A stretch of 64,000 bases of DNA from an uncultured Hungatella sp. (GCA_910588325.1 CAJUPP010000002.1:1-64000); one strand, 5' to 3'; numbered from the stretch's first letter, positions 9,054 to 17,193 are shown. Program-made: numbers and translations. Notes: generated by a model not told the origin, from the sequence alone.

Positions 9054-9103
9054 GGATTATCTAAGAAAATGCTGATTGAAACAGCATTTTCTTAGGAAAA
9101 TCC
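9054..9103. terminator. Strong intergenic hairpin, possible bidirectional terminator
   Basis: CTAAGAAAATGCTG at 9061-9074 pairs perfectly with 9082-9095 around a 7-nt loop, and flanking GGATT/AATCC can extend the stem. Neither side has a long T-run, so terminator function is uncertain. It lies just after the small ORF ending at 9067 and before the permease relic. Confidence 0.4.
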
Positions 9104-9158
9104 GAAAACAGCAAAAAAGTTGAGATAAAAAGTGGATATCATTATAAAATAGGTCTGG

Positions 9159-9470
9159 GGCGTAGGGCTTCCCCCGGCAGCCCAGCGGCATTCCTTGGAA
9201 GCTGGCTCCTTACCCTGGTTTCCACCTTAAGCATCGGAATGATGGTGGGCCACGTTGTCCTTTGAGGTGATGCCGGAAATGATACAGAAAATCGTAGCCC
9301 TTTTCCCGCTGACACAGGGGTACAGCTTATGAAGGGGTCTTTTTTGGGAATACATACGGAATCAGTCTGAGTACCGACAACGGTTATGGGAATCGTTACC
9401 ATTCTGTGCGCATGAGTGATATCTGATACAGCCATGAAAATGGGTTGGGAGCAGGATTTATATATAACGG
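9159..9470 (+). pseudogene. Decayed ABC-2 type transporter permease (C-terminal part)
   Basis: Fragments in shifting frames match the end of an ABC-2 permease of the DrrB/YadH kind: AAFLGSWLLTLVSTLSIGMM (transmembrane), then VMPEMIQKIVALFPLTQG, then QLMKGSFLGIHTES and VPTTVMGIVTILCA. The last three blocks follow the normal order for the family but are broken by stops and at least two frameshifts. The N-terminal half is missing. A 97-residue ORF on the opposite strand (9142-9435) is a shadow of this remnant. It probably formed a pair with the ATPase relic at 10489, though the order is now reversed and a HAD gene stands between them. Confidence 0.65.
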
Positions 9471-9495
9471 ATTAAAAAAGCTTTGGAACATACCG

Positions 9496-9524
9496 TTGTC
9501 AAAAAGTTTTTTCTAGGCTAAAAT
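9496..9524 (+). promoter_or_regulatory. Sigma-A-like promoter for the HAD gene
   Basis: TTGTCA at 9496-9501, a 17-nt spacer, and TAAAAT at 9519-9524. The resulting leader of about 110 nt contains a short hairpin (GGGGTC at 9582-9587 with GACCCC at 9600-9605) of unknown role. Confidence 0.6.
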
Positions 9525-9641
9525 ATGATCAAGATGTCAGGAATGTGGGAGCATGAAATGCGAAGCAATCCGTAGACATCGGGGGTCAAAAAATCTTTCG
9601 ACCCCAATATCTAATCAATATAAGGACAGGAGAATCAGGAA

Positions 9642-10433
9642 GTGGCAAGAAAAGCGTTGTTTTTTGATGTGGATGGAACTCTGCTGAGTGAGATTACCCA
9701 TACGATTCCAGCCAGTGCGCTGAGGGCACTGGCTGCTTCGCGGAGAGAGGGAAACCTGGTATTTATCAATTCCGGGAGGACATATGTGTTTTTGAAGGAT
9801 ATTGAGGCGGTAGTGGAGTGTGACGGTCTACTGTGCGGCTGTGGTACCTGTGTGGTTGAGAAGGGTAAAGTGATATTTCAGCATCGGATTGCGGCTGTTC
9901 GGGGACTTGAGATCCGTAGGGCAATGCTGAGGTATGGTTTTGACGGCATTTTGGAGAGTACAGAGCGGCTGGCTGTGCGGAAGGAACGTTCATGGATGGA
10001 TGGGATGAATGCGTTGCGGGATGGTGTGGCAGGCCAGGGAGTACTGGATGAGAACTGCTGGAAGGATAAAGATCTGGAATTTGATAAATTCTGCGTCTTT
10101 GCGGATGAAAACAGTGACCGGGAGGGATTTTTCCGGTTTCTGGCACCGGATATTGATGTGATTGACAGGGGAAACAATTTTTATGAATGTGTTCCATCAG
10201 GCTTTACTAAAGCAACGGCGATAGCCTGGGTGCTGGAGCACTATGGGATTGCAAAAAAGGATGCCTATGTATTTGGTGACAGCAGCAATGACCTGGCAAT
10301 GTTCGAGTACTCAGAAAATGCCGTACTTATGGGAAGCCATGACAAAATCCTGGAACCCTACGCCACCTTTGTGACAAAGCGAGTGGAGGATGATGGGATC
10401 GCCTGGGCGATGCAGAAGCTAGGGCTTATTTGA
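9642..10433 (+). CDS. HAD-superfamily phosphatase, Cof type
   Basis: 263 residues, a soluble phosphatase of the Cof/YidA-like branch (HAD IIB), acting on sugar phosphates or similar small phosphates; the substrate is unknown. Motif I is FFDVDGTLL with nucleophile Asp9 and general acid Asp11. Motif II Ser/Thr is in FINSGRT, and motifs III/IV are a Lys near FTKATAIAWVL and GDSSNDLAMF. The GTG start follows AGGAGAATCAGGAA, a ribosome site about 8 nt away. It is monocistronic between two ABC-transporter relics and looks intact. Confidence 0.88.
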   Translation: MARKALFFDVDGTLLSEITHTIPASALRALAASRREGNLVFINSGRTYVFLKDIEAVVECDGLLCGCGTCVVEKGKVIFQHRIAAVRGLEIRRAMLRYGFDGILESTERLAVRKERSWMDGMNALRDGVAGQGVLDENCWKDKDLEFDKFCVFADENSDREGFFRFLAPDIDVIDRGNNFYECVPSGFTKATAIAWVLEHYGIAKKDAYVFGDSSNDLAMFEYSENAVLMGSHDKILEPYATFVTKRVEDDGIAWAMQKLGLI

Positions 10434-10488
10434 TGAGTTAAACAGTAACCATACTTTTCTATTTACTTTTTACAAAAAGGAGTCTGTC

Positions 10489-10837
10489 TTGTTGCGGCCT
10501 AGGCTGCTGATTCTGGATGAGCCAATTGTAGGTTTGGACCTTTCAACCGTACATGTAATAAAAGGTTATTTGTCAGAATTATGCCAAAGCGGGTCAGAGG
10601 TATTTTTTTCACCCATCTACTTGAAGTGGCAGAAAAGCTGGTGCGGTTCCACAGCAGAGTTGGTAGGGATTCCTCCCTGAAAAGCGTATTTTTAGAACAG
10701 GAGAAGATGGGGAGCCGGACGGAGTCCTCCCTATAGTGACTTCGGAACCGGTCGGTATTTTGACAACCGAAGAAGAGCAGAATTTACAGGACGAAGCAAT
10801 GTCCACGGCGGAACAATGCAGGGAGGATTCTAATTAA
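10489..10837 (+). pseudogene. Decayed ABC transporter ATPase (C-terminal fragment)
   Basis: The fragment begins RPRLLILDEPIVGLDL, which is the Walker B and D-loop of an ABC ATPase, continues through the STHLLEVAEKL-like switch region after a one-base frameshift at about 10605-10615, and ends with GRDSSLKSVFLE, the C-terminal SLEDVFLEL-type motif of ABC-2 exporter ATPases. A further acidic tail runs to TAA near 10837. Walker A and the signature motif are missing. It is clearly a relic and pairs with the permease remnant upstream of the HAD gene. Confidence 0.7.
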
Positions 10838-10883
10838 CCAACTGTTGTAGTAACTTAATTAATTCTTTTATCACTTCAAACAT

Positions 10884-10923
10884 AAAGATAAGTCCCAGAA
10901 ATTCAGTACTTCCAGGACTTATC
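10884..10923 (-). terminator. Rho-independent terminator of gdhA
   Basis: On the minus strand GATAAGTCC (10923-10915) pairs with GGACTTATC (10895-10887), followed by TTTATG. It starts 33 nt beyond the gdhA stop. The T-run is short. Confidence 0.6.
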
Positions 10924-10955
10924 AATATCAATTTTTATCTTAGAAAACTTCGCTC

Positions 10956-12290
10956 TTACACAATACCCTGAGCCATCATAGCCTCTGCGACCTTTTCAAA
11001 ACCTGCAATATTTGCTCCTGCCACATAATTTCCAGGAACACCATAACGCTCTGCTGCATCCGCTGCTTTTGCATAAATGTTAACCATAATATCCTTCAGC
11101 TTTGCATCAACTTCCTCAAAACTCCAGGAAAGTCTCTGACTGTTCTGGCTCATCTCCAATGCGGAGGTAGCAACACCACCGGCATTGGCTGCCTTTCCTG
11201 GCATAAACAGCATGCCACTCTCAAGGAAGAAATCCGTAGCTTCTCTGGTAGACGGCATATTGGCACCCTCTGCTACTACAAAACATCCATTTGATTTCAG
11301 AGTCTTTGCATCTTCCAAATTCAATTCGTTCTGAGTCGCACATGGAAGAGCAATATCACATGGAACTGTCCAGATTCCTTTACCTTCTGTATAAACTGCA
11401 CCGGCAACCTCATCCGCATATTCTTTGATTCTTCCGCGGCGTACTTCCTTAATCTGTTTTACAACATCCAACTTGATTCCTTCTTTGTCATATATATATC
11501 CATTGGAATCGCTTAATGCTACAACTTTTGCACCTAACTGCTGTGCTTTCTCTGTAGCATAAATAGCCACATTACCAGAACCGGAAATAACCACTGTCTT
11601 TCCTGCCAGCTCTTTTCCATTGTGTTTCAGCATCTCGTCCAGAATATAAACCAACCCATATCCTGTTGCCTGAGTACGTGCCAGAGAACCGCCATAGGTC
11701 AGTCCCTTTCCTGTCAAAACTCCTTCATACAAACCAGTCAGGCGCTTATACTGTCCATACATATAACCAATCTCTCTTCCGCCTACACCGATATCACCTG
11801 CAGGAACATCCTGGTCCGCACCAATATATTTGGAAAGTTCTGTCATAAAGCTTTGACAGAATGCCATCACTTCTCGGTCAGATTTACCTTTTGGATCAAA
11901 GTTGGAACCACCTTTTCCGCCGCCGATAGGAAGTCCCGTCAAAGAGTTCTTAAATACCTGTTCAAATCCAAGGAATTTTAAAATACTCTGATTTACGGAA
12001 GGATGGAGACGAAGTCCTCCCTTATATGGTCCGATTGCACTGTTAAACTGTACACGATATCCCTTATTTACCTGTACATTTCCGGCATCATCTACCCACG
12101 GAACACGGAAGGAAATGATTCTCTCTGGCTCTACCAGACGTTCCAATAAAGCTGCTTTTCTATACTTTTCTTCATTTGCTTCGATTACCAGCCTTAAAGA
12201 ATCCAAAACCTCTTTTACTGCCTGATGAAATTCCTTCTCTCCCGGATTCTGTTCCACAACTCTCTCATAAATTTCATCTACATATGACAT
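10956..12290 (-). CDS. gdhA: NADP-specific glutamate dehydrogenase
   Basis: 444 residues, the usual length of hexameric small-type GDH. It interconverts 2-oxoglutarate plus ammonia and glutamate, in the cytoplasm. Recognisable blocks are YRVQFNSAIGPYKGGLR, LPIGGGKGG (catalytic Lys region), DQDVPAGDIGVGGREIGY and the Rossmann motif VVISGSGNVAIYA. The end EVAEAMMAQGIV is typical. GGAGG is 6-8 nt before the ATG. It has its own strong promoter and a terminator, so it is monocistronic. Together with the sugar operons it indicates a fermenter assimilating ammonia through GDH. Confidence 0.97.
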   Translation of the reverse strand: MSYVDEIYERVVEQNPGEKEFHQAVKEVLDSLRLVIEANEEKYRKAALLERLVEPERIISFRVPWVDDAGNVQVNKGYRVQFNSAIGPYKGGLRLHPSVNQSILKFLGFEQVFKNSLTGLPIGGGKGGSNFDPKGKSDREVMAFCQSFMTELSKYIGADQDVPAGDIGVGGREIGYMYGQYKRLTGLYEGVLTGKGLTYGGSLARTQATGYGLVYILDEMLKHNGKELAGKTVVISGSGNVAIYATEKAQQLGAKVVALSDSNGYIYDKEGIKLDVVKQIKEVRRGRIKEYADEVAGAVYTEGKGIWTVPCDIALPCATQNELNLEDAKTLKSNGCFVVAEGANMPSTREATDFFLESGMLFMPGKAANAGGVATSALEMSQNSQRLSWSFEEVDAKLKDIMVNIYAKAADAAERYGVPGNYVAGANIAGFEKVAEAMMAQGIV

Positions 12291-12345
12291 TCCATAACTC
12301 CTCCTTTTATTATAAAAATCTTATTCAAAACCAACTACGTTTTAG

Positions 12346-12374
12346 ATTATATCAAGCTAACGTATTAACGTCAA
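12346..12374 (-). promoter_or_regulatory. Sigma-A-like promoter of gdhA
   Basis: On the minus strand TTGACG (12374-12369), 17-nt spacer, TATAAT (12351-12346). It lies just beyond the stop of the DUF4446 gene. Confidence 0.8.
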
Positions 12375-12381
12375 TAAGTTT

Positions 12382-12882
12382 TTAATATCCCAGTGCTTGT
12401 TCCAATGCCTCTTTCTCTTCAATTCCAAGAGAGATATCTGTCTCTCCCTTATCCACACTCTTGATATACAAATAGCACCCCTCTCTGCTATGTACAGAAT
12501 TCAAAATAAACCCTGTATTATTCAAATCTAACAATGCAATGGCAAAGCTTAGATTTCCCCCCATACCTTTAAAGGCATTATACTTTACCATTCCAAATTT
12601 CTGATAAGAACCCTTTACATTTCTAGATAAATTTCTGATTGCATCTTTATTAATCTTATCCTGATTTTTTAATTCTTTTATTGTATCAATCTGTTCTATG
12701 ATAATCTCCTCCAGAGACTCCGCATCCTTCCCTCTCATAAAATAATCATATCTTCTATATAATTTGTTGGTCTGTAGAATGCATATAATCGTTATAATTA
12801 AAAGAAGTATTGTAATTATCCCTAAACTTATAATGACCACTGCAGGATCAATCGGCCAACCATTTAGCATGCTATTTTCCAT
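12382..12882 (-). CDS. DUF4446 family membrane-anchored protein
   Basis: 166 residues from MENSMLNGWPIDPAVV. I chose the start at 12882 because AGGAG stands about 7 nt upstream and it avoids overlap with parB. One N-terminal transmembrane helix (about residues 13-36, IISLGIITILLLIITIICIL) is followed by a charged coiled-coil-like stretch and a compact domain with the conserved GMVKYNAFKGMGGNLSFAIALLD, which is characteristic of DUF4446. The family often sits next to parB in Clostridia; function unknown. It is the third gene of the parA-parB operon. Confidence 0.85.
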   Translation of the reverse strand: MENSMLNGWPIDPAVVIISLGIITILLLIITIICILQTNKLYRRYDYFMRGKDAESLEEIIIEQIDTIKELKNQDKINKDAIRNLSRNVKGSYQKFGMVKYNAFKGMGGNLSFAIALLDLNNTGFILNSVHSREGCYLYIKSVDKGETDISLGIEEKEALEQALGY

Positions 12883-12895
12883 GTTTGTCTCCTGT

Positions 12896-13828
12896 CTAGT
12901 GTATAGATTCAATTAACTCAACAAGTCTTTCTAACTCTGCTTCTGAATAGTATTCTATTTCTATTTTTCCTTTATTGCGATCTCTCTTATTTATAATAAC
13001 CTTTGTTCCCATAATTTGTTTCATTCTTTCTTCCAGATCTTTAAAAATAAGGCTTATATCCTGATCCTCTTCCTTCTCTTTTTCTTTAGAAGATTTTTTA
13101 GGTTTTCCCAATGCCTTTACTAATTTTTCTACTTCCCTGACACTTAACTTTTCACTTATTATTTTCAAAGATATCTGGTACTGCTGTTCCCCATCTTCCA
13201 GTGATAAAAGTGCTCTCGCATGTCCGCCTGTAATCAATCCCTGAATTAACATTTCCTGAACACGCTTGTCCAGTTTCAGCAAACGCATACTGTTTGTGAT
13301 AGTAACCCTGTTTTTTGAAACTCTCTCTGCAATTTCTTCCTGGGTTAACTTAAATTCCTGCATCAGCTGCTGATATGCCATAGCTTCTTCTATAGGATTT
13401 AGATCTTCTCTTTGTACATTTTCAATTAAGGCAATTTCCATAGATTGCTGCTTATTGTATTCTCTGATTACCACAGGGACTTCTTTTAGACCTGCTTCTT
13501 TCGCTGCACGCCAACGCCGCTCTCCTGCAATGATTTCATATCTATCTCCCTTTTTCTGAACTAACAAGGGCTGCAGTACTCCATATTTTTTTATAGAATC
13601 CGACAATTCCTGAAGTAACTCTGAATCAAAATCTTTCCTTGGCTGTCCCGTATTTGGCTCAATCAATGATACCTTCATCATATATTCTTTTCCTGGGGCC
13701 TCTTCTTTTTTAGAATTGGAGTCTGACTGACTTCCTGATGTTTCACGTGAAACATTTTCCTGATTTTCTACTATATCCTCCCCAAAAATTGCGCCCAATC
13801 CCTTTCCTAATCCTGTTCTTTTTGCCAT
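12896..13828 (-). CDS. parB: Chromosome partitioning protein ParB/Spo0J (CTPase, parS-binding)
   Basis: 310 residues. ParB binds parS, spreads as a CTP-dependent clamp and loads condensin at the origin. The N-terminal GLGKGLGAIFG box is the ParA-activating segment. The CTP-binding/ParB box includes PRKDFDSELLQELSDSIKKYG and GERRWRAAKEAGL, and the helix-turn-helix LTQEEIAERVSKNRVTITN. The C-terminal dimerisation domain follows a Lys/Glu-rich linker. The gene carries a perfect parS site in its 5' part. The start overlaps the parA stop by one base (TAATG). Confidence 0.97.
   Translation of the reverse strand: MAKRTGLGKGLGAIFGEDIVENQENVSRETSGSQSDSNSKKEEAPGKEYMMKVSLIEPNTGQPRKDFDSELLQELSDSIKKYGVLQPLLVQKKGDRYEIIAGERRWRAAKEAGLKEVPVVIREYNKQQSMEIALIENVQREDLNPIEEAMAYQQLMQEFKLTQEEIAERVSKNRVTITNSMRLLKLDKRVQEMLIQGLITGGHARALLSLEDGEQQYQISLKIISEKLSVREVEKLVKALGKPKKSSKEKEKEEDQDISLIFKDLEERMKQIMGTKVIINKRDRNKGKIEIEYYSEAELERLVELIESIH
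13739..13754. other. parS centromere site inside parB
   Basis: TGTTTCACGTGAAACA, a perfect 16-bp match to the Firmicutes parS consensus. It encodes part of NVSRET in ParB. A parS site within the parB/spo0J gene is known from Bacillus subtilis. Confidence 0.95.
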
Positions 13829-14598
13829 TAAATATCTTCTCCTCTACTCATAACTTCAGCTGCTAATAAACGGTAACTCTCTGCTCCGGTTGATCTGGAA
13901 TCATATAGATTGATTGGCATACCATGACTTGGTGCTTCTGCTAACCTTACGTTTCTGGGTATTATTGTTTTATAAATGTTTTGGCTTAAATTTTTCTTTA
14001 CACTCTCTACAACTTCCAAAGATAGATTCGTTCTTGCGTCATACATAGTAAATACAACCCCTTCTGTTTCCAGATAAGGGTTCAATTTTTTCTTTACTAA
14101 ATTTACTGTTTTTAATACCTGATTCAATCCTTCCAGAGCATAATATTCGCATTGAATTGGAATTAATACTGTGTCAGCCGCTGTTAAAGCATTAATAGTA
14201 AGTATATTTAATGAAGGAGGACAGTCAATAAGTATATAATCATAAAACTGGTGTAGATCCTTTAAATATGATTTTAAAAGGGACTCCTTATTTTCAAATT
14301 CTAATAATTCAATCTCTGCACCTGACAGATCGACATTGGAAGGGAGAATATCCAGACAATGCTGGACATCTCGGCAGAGACATTCTTCTATTTGACATTC
14401 TCCAACTAAAAGTTCATATACTGTTTTATCTAATGTACTTTTCTCCAAACCTACTCCACTGGTTGCATTGCCCTGCGGATCAAAATCCACCAGCAAAACT
14501 TTTTGATCTGCTTCTGATAGACATGCTGACAAATTAATAGCAGTTGTAGTTTTTCCCACACCGCCTTTTTGGTTTGTTATTGCTATTATTCTTCCCAT
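13828..14598 (-). CDS. parA: Chromosome partitioning ATPase ParA/Soj
   Basis: 256 residues from MGRIIAITNQKGG. I chose 14598 because GGAAG lies about 6 nt upstream; the upstream in-frame Met at 14652 has no site. The deviant Walker A KGGVGKTTTA, the Walker A' Asp in VLLVDFDPQGNAT and Walker B YDYILIDCPPSL identify a Soj-type P-loop ATPase. It binds DNA non-specifically as an ATP dimer and, with ParB, controls origin segregation and DnaA activity. First gene of parA-parB-DUF4446. Confidence 0.97.
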   Translation of the reverse strand: MGRIIAITNQKGGVGKTTTAINLSACLSEADQKVLLVDFDPQGNATSGVGLEKSTLDKTVYELLVGECQIEECLCRDVQHCLDILPSNVDLSGAEIELLEFENKESLLKSYLKDLHQFYDYILIDCPPSLNILTINALTAADTVLIPIQCEYYALEGLNQVLKTVNLVKKKLNPYLETEGVVFTMYDARTNLSLEVVESVKKNLSQNIYKTIIPRNVRLAEAPSHGMPINLYDSRSTGAESYRLLAAEVMSRGEDI

Positions 14599-14624
14599 GA
14601 TTCTTCCTTTCCGATACAAGGGAT

Positions 14625-14630
14625 AGTATA
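14625..14630 (-). promoter_or_regulatory. Probable -10 box of the parAB operon
   Basis: TATACT on the minus strand, 27 nt upstream of the chosen parA start. No good -35 stands at 17 nt, so the assignment is tentative. Confidence 0.35.
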
Positions 14631-14727
14631 GCATATTTTTATTTTTTTTCATATGGTTTTCTTTTAAAAAACAAGTTTTTCTTACGACTTAAAAATAACT
14701 TTTAATAATATTTTAATTTCTAAAAAG

Positions 14728-14756
14728 TTGTCACATTATAAGAGTTGTATTATAAT
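14728..14756 (+). promoter_or_regulatory. Sigma-A-like promoter of the alpha/beta hydrolase-like gene
   Basis: TTGTCA at 14728-14733, 17-nt spacer, TATAAT at 14751-14756; 41 nt upstream of the ATG. Confidence 0.75.
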
Positions 14757-14797
14757 GTTTTTATAAAAATATAAATAAATTTTAGGGAGAAAGATTA

Positions 14798-15748
14798 ATG
14801 TCTATCAAGAATAAATTGCTTACTACTACTATTTTATCCAGTAGTGCCATAACTCTAACTGGAATAATTAATCATTATATAAAAGTATCCTCGACTTCCA
14901 AAAATTTATTAAAAGAATCAAAGTATCATTATTATTGCTGGCGTTTTGGAGATATTTACTACAAAAAATATGGTTCAGGAAAACCTCTTTTATTAGTTCA
15001 TGATCTTCACTCTTGGTCCGGAAGCCATCAGTGGAATTCTGTTATTTATGCATTATCGAAAACTTATACTGTATATACTCTTGATTTACTAGGATGTGGA
15101 TGTTCGGAAAAGCCAAGTTTTACTTATACAAACTATTTATTTGTTCAGTTGATCTCCGATTTCATTAAGTCAGAAATAGGACATCGAACTGATGTAATCG
15201 CTCTTGGAAATGCCGGGAATTTTATTATTATGGCTTGTAATAATTCACCTGAACTATTTAATCGTATAGTATTAGTAAATCCTGATAGTATACTTTCCTG
15301 TTCACATTTGCCAGGGAAGATGACAAAGCTTTATAAAAAACTTTTAGATTTTCCGATTATTGGAACATTGATTTATCATATTGCAGTCAGCAAAAAATCT
15401 ATTGAAAAATCATTGGCTACAAATGCTTTTTATAATCCTTACTTTATAAAAAAACGTTTTATTAATCTTTGTCATGAAACTGCACATTTAGGTTTTTCTC
15501 CCAAATCAATTTATGCCAGTGTTCGATGCAATTATACAAATTGTAATATAATTAATGCCTTGAAAAAAATAGATAACAGTATTTATTTAATTGGAGGGGG
15601 AGAGATTGAAAATGAGGAAGAACTTTTAAAGGAATATACCAATTACAACTGTGCCATTGAATATATATTGATACCCAAATGTAAACAATTCCCACAAATA
15701 GAAAAAACAGATAAATTTTTATCTGCAATCAATACATTTTTATATTAA
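14798..15748 (+). CDS. Alpha/beta hydrolase-fold protein with a degenerate active site
   Basis: 316 residues, AT-rich coding. An N-terminal hydrophobic stretch (about residues 8-26, TTTILSSSAITLTGIINHY) may anchor it to the membrane. The fold is recognised from GKPLLLVHDLHSWSGSHQW (oxyanion region), YTLDLLGCGCSEKP and the strand-helix at the nucleophile elbow. The elbow reads ALGNAGNFI, with Ala where the catalytic Ser of GxSxG should be. The late segment KQFPQIEKTDKF has Gln where the catalytic His of the HxPxxE-like motif is expected. It therefore looks like a non-catalytic member or pseudoenzyme. The ribosome site is GGGAGA, 9 nt from ATG. Its role near parAB is unknown. Confidence 0.75.
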   Translation: MSIKNKLLTTTILSSSAITLTGIINHYIKVSSTSKNLLKESKYHYYCWRFGDIYYKKYGSGKPLLLVHDLHSWSGSHQWNSVIYALSKTYTVYTLDLLGCGCSEKPSFTYTNYLFVQLISDFIKSEIGHRTDVIALGNAGNFIIMACNNSPELFNRIVLVNPDSILSCSHLPGKMTKLYKKLLDFPIIGTLIYHIAVSKKSIEKSLATNAFYNPYFIKKRFINLCHETAHLGFSPKSIYASVRCNYTNCNIINALKKIDNSIYLIGGGEIENEEELLKEYTNYNCAIEYILIPKCKQFPQIEKTDKFLSAINTFLY

Positions 15749-15854
15749 TAAACCCAAACTTGTATCTCCCTTTTCGGAATTATGTACCTATAAAAATGAG
15801 CCTATAAATATGCAGTAAAATATAGTATGATATATATTTTTAAGGAGGATAACC

Positions 15855-16259
15855 ATGAAAAAAAAGATAAATCAGATACTAAATATTATTATGGGCTCCT
15901 TTATCGGTATGTTTATTGGTTCAGGATTATATAAATACTGGCATTTTCAAAAATATCCAAATTTATATATTATGCGATCTTCTCCATGGTATACCAGCAT
16001 TTTGATAAATGGACTATTAACGCTTATATTATTGGCAGTTTGCATGATAGTAAAAGTCATTCTTATAGAAAAAATAGGACGGATCCAAAAAATAGCTTTG
16101 ATTTTAGGAATTGTTTTTCTGACTTTAACATTTATAGGTGGTTGTTATGTACTTGATAATCATGGACAAGTAAATGCCGGATATGCAGTTGTGCCAGGAA
16201 CTTGGACTATGATATGTTTTGGGTATTACCGAAGTAAAAATAGGATTAATACCAAATAA
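15855..16259 (+). CDS. Small membrane protein, unknown function
   Basis: 134 residues with a clear AAGGAGG site 6-7 nt before the ATG. Three or four hydrophobic segments are visible, roughly residues 8-26, 46-68, 79-99 and a weaker one near 110-125. The N-terminus MKKKINQILN is positively charged. I do not recognise the family. It lies about 100 nt after the hydrolase-like gene with a short AT-rich gap, so it could be co-transcribed or separate. Confidence 0.65.
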   Translation: MKKKINQILNIIMGSFIGMFIGSGLYKYWHFQKYPNLYIMRSSPWYTSILINGLLTLILLAVCMIVKVILIEKIGRIQKIALILGIVFLTLTFIGGCYVLDNHGQVNAGYAVVPGTWTMICFGYYRSKNRINTK

Positions 16260-16371
16260 AGTAAATATCTAAGGCTGACAGCACACAAAATACCAGAAAC
16301 GTACATTTTGGCGCGTCGTACGGTCATCGCGGTAAATGCGCAGACCTACAGCAAGGATTCGATAGTTTTAC

Positions 16372-16427
16372 AGAAAATAAGAGGGAGAAAATGTTTCACG
16401 TGAAACATTTTCTCCCTCTTATTTTCT
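16372..16427. terminator. 56-bp perfect palindrome: parS inside the rsmG terminator
   Basis: Two 28-nt arms (16372-16399 and 16400-16427) are exact reverse complements with no loop bases between them. The centre is parS. On the minus strand it begins 2 nt after the rsmG stop and ends in a T-rich tail (TTATTTTCTG), so it can fold as a rho-independent terminator for the rpmH-rsmG operon. It would also stop transcripts from the plus-strand gene. Confidence 0.8.
16392..16407. other. parS centromere site downstream of rsmG
   Basis: TGTTTCACGTGAAACA, a perfect consensus parS site located between parAB and rsmG at the centre of the 56-bp palindrome. Confidence 0.95.
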
Positions 16428-16429
16428 AA

Positions 16430-17158
16430 TTACCTCAACGGTTCTTTACCTGGAAGGCCTGACTTACGCGGATACTTATTGGACGTATTTCTCATTTTTT
16501 TTATCTTAATTAAACATCTTTCACCATCTGCTCTAGGAAGCTGAAATGTAATAGTATTCATAATTTCTCCGCCTAATATTTTTAATGCAGTCTTTGCTTG
16601 ACTCAACTCTTCCTCAATCTTTCCAGATTTATAAGAAATAAACAAGCCATCCTTTTTCACAAAAGGCAAACAATATTCTATCAAAGTGGAAAGATTTGCC
16701 ACAGCTCTGGAAACACATAAATCAAAACTTTCTCTATACTTTTTATCTCTTCCCAAATCTTCTGCACGGCCATGAACTGTTTCAATATCTTCAAGATTTA
16801 ATTTTCCAATCACCTCGTCTAAAAATCTCACTCTCTTATTTAAGGAATCTAACAAAGTAATTTTTATATTTGGAAAAGCAATCTTTAAAGGAATTCCCGG
16901 AAAGCCCGCTCCCGTCCCTATATCTATAATAGAAAACCCTGTACTGGCTAAATTATCAACAATCTTTATCAGTGACAAGCTATCTATAAAATGTTTTGTC
17001 ACTACTTGATTCATCTCCGTAATAGCCGTCAGATTCATCACCTCATTCCATTTTATCAATAGCTCATAATACAGATAAAATTGATTCAGCTGTCTTTCTG
17101 AAAGAGAAATCTCTCCCTCCAATCCTTCTTCCATCCATATCTCAAACTGCTTATCCAT
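16430..17158 (-). CDS. rsmG: 16S rRNA (guanine527-N7)-methyltransferase
   Basis: 242 residues from MDKQFEIWMEEGL; AAGGGA lies about 8 nt before this ATG, while the upstream Met at 17197 has no site. The SAM-binding motif is IIDIGTGAGFPGIPLKI, followed by LLDSLNKRVRFLDEV and CVSRAVANLSTL. RsmG (GidB) methylates G527 of 16S rRNA. It is the last gene of the rpmH-rnpA-yidD-yidC-jag-mnmE-mnmG-rsmG operon, 35 nt after mnmG. Confidence 0.96.
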   Translation of the reverse strand: MDKQFEIWMEEGLEGEISLSERQLNQFYLYYELLIKWNEVMNLTAITEMNQVVTKHFIDSLSLIKIVDNLASTGFSIIDIGTGAGFPGIPLKIAFPNIKITLLDSLNKRVRFLDEVIGKLNLEDIETVHGRAEDLGRDKKYRESFDLCVSRAVANLSTLIEYCLPFVKKDGLFISYKSGKIEEELSQAKTALKILGGEIMNTITFQLPRADGERCLIKIKKMRNTSNKYPRKSGLPGKEPLR

Positions 17159-17193
17159 CGATAATTCCCTTCTATATAATAAATAATTCTTTG

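Larger units (their letters stand above)
8589..9158. other. Intergenic region upstream of the LacI operon
   Basis: About 570 nt without a supported gene. It contains the presumed promoter and operator of the operon on the minus side, an AT-rich tract at about 8800-8960 and a strong hairpin at 9061-9095. A 22-codon ORF at 8999-9067 (MKLLDGFVDQENTDRPLQRI...) reads sensibly but has no clear ribosome site; it may be the tail of a lost gene. I see no convincing sigma-A promoter for the operon. Confidence 0.4.
10434..10955. other. Gene-poor stretch with an ABC relic and the gdhA terminator
   Basis: This 522-nt stretch holds the ATPase remnant (10489-10837) and the hairpin terminator of gdhA. Nothing else in it is supported as coding. 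Confidence 0.5.

Noticed and set aside
9142..9435. 97-residue ORF on the minus strand
   Set aside because: It is antisense to the recognisable ABC-2 permease relic, has no ribosome site and no familiar motif.
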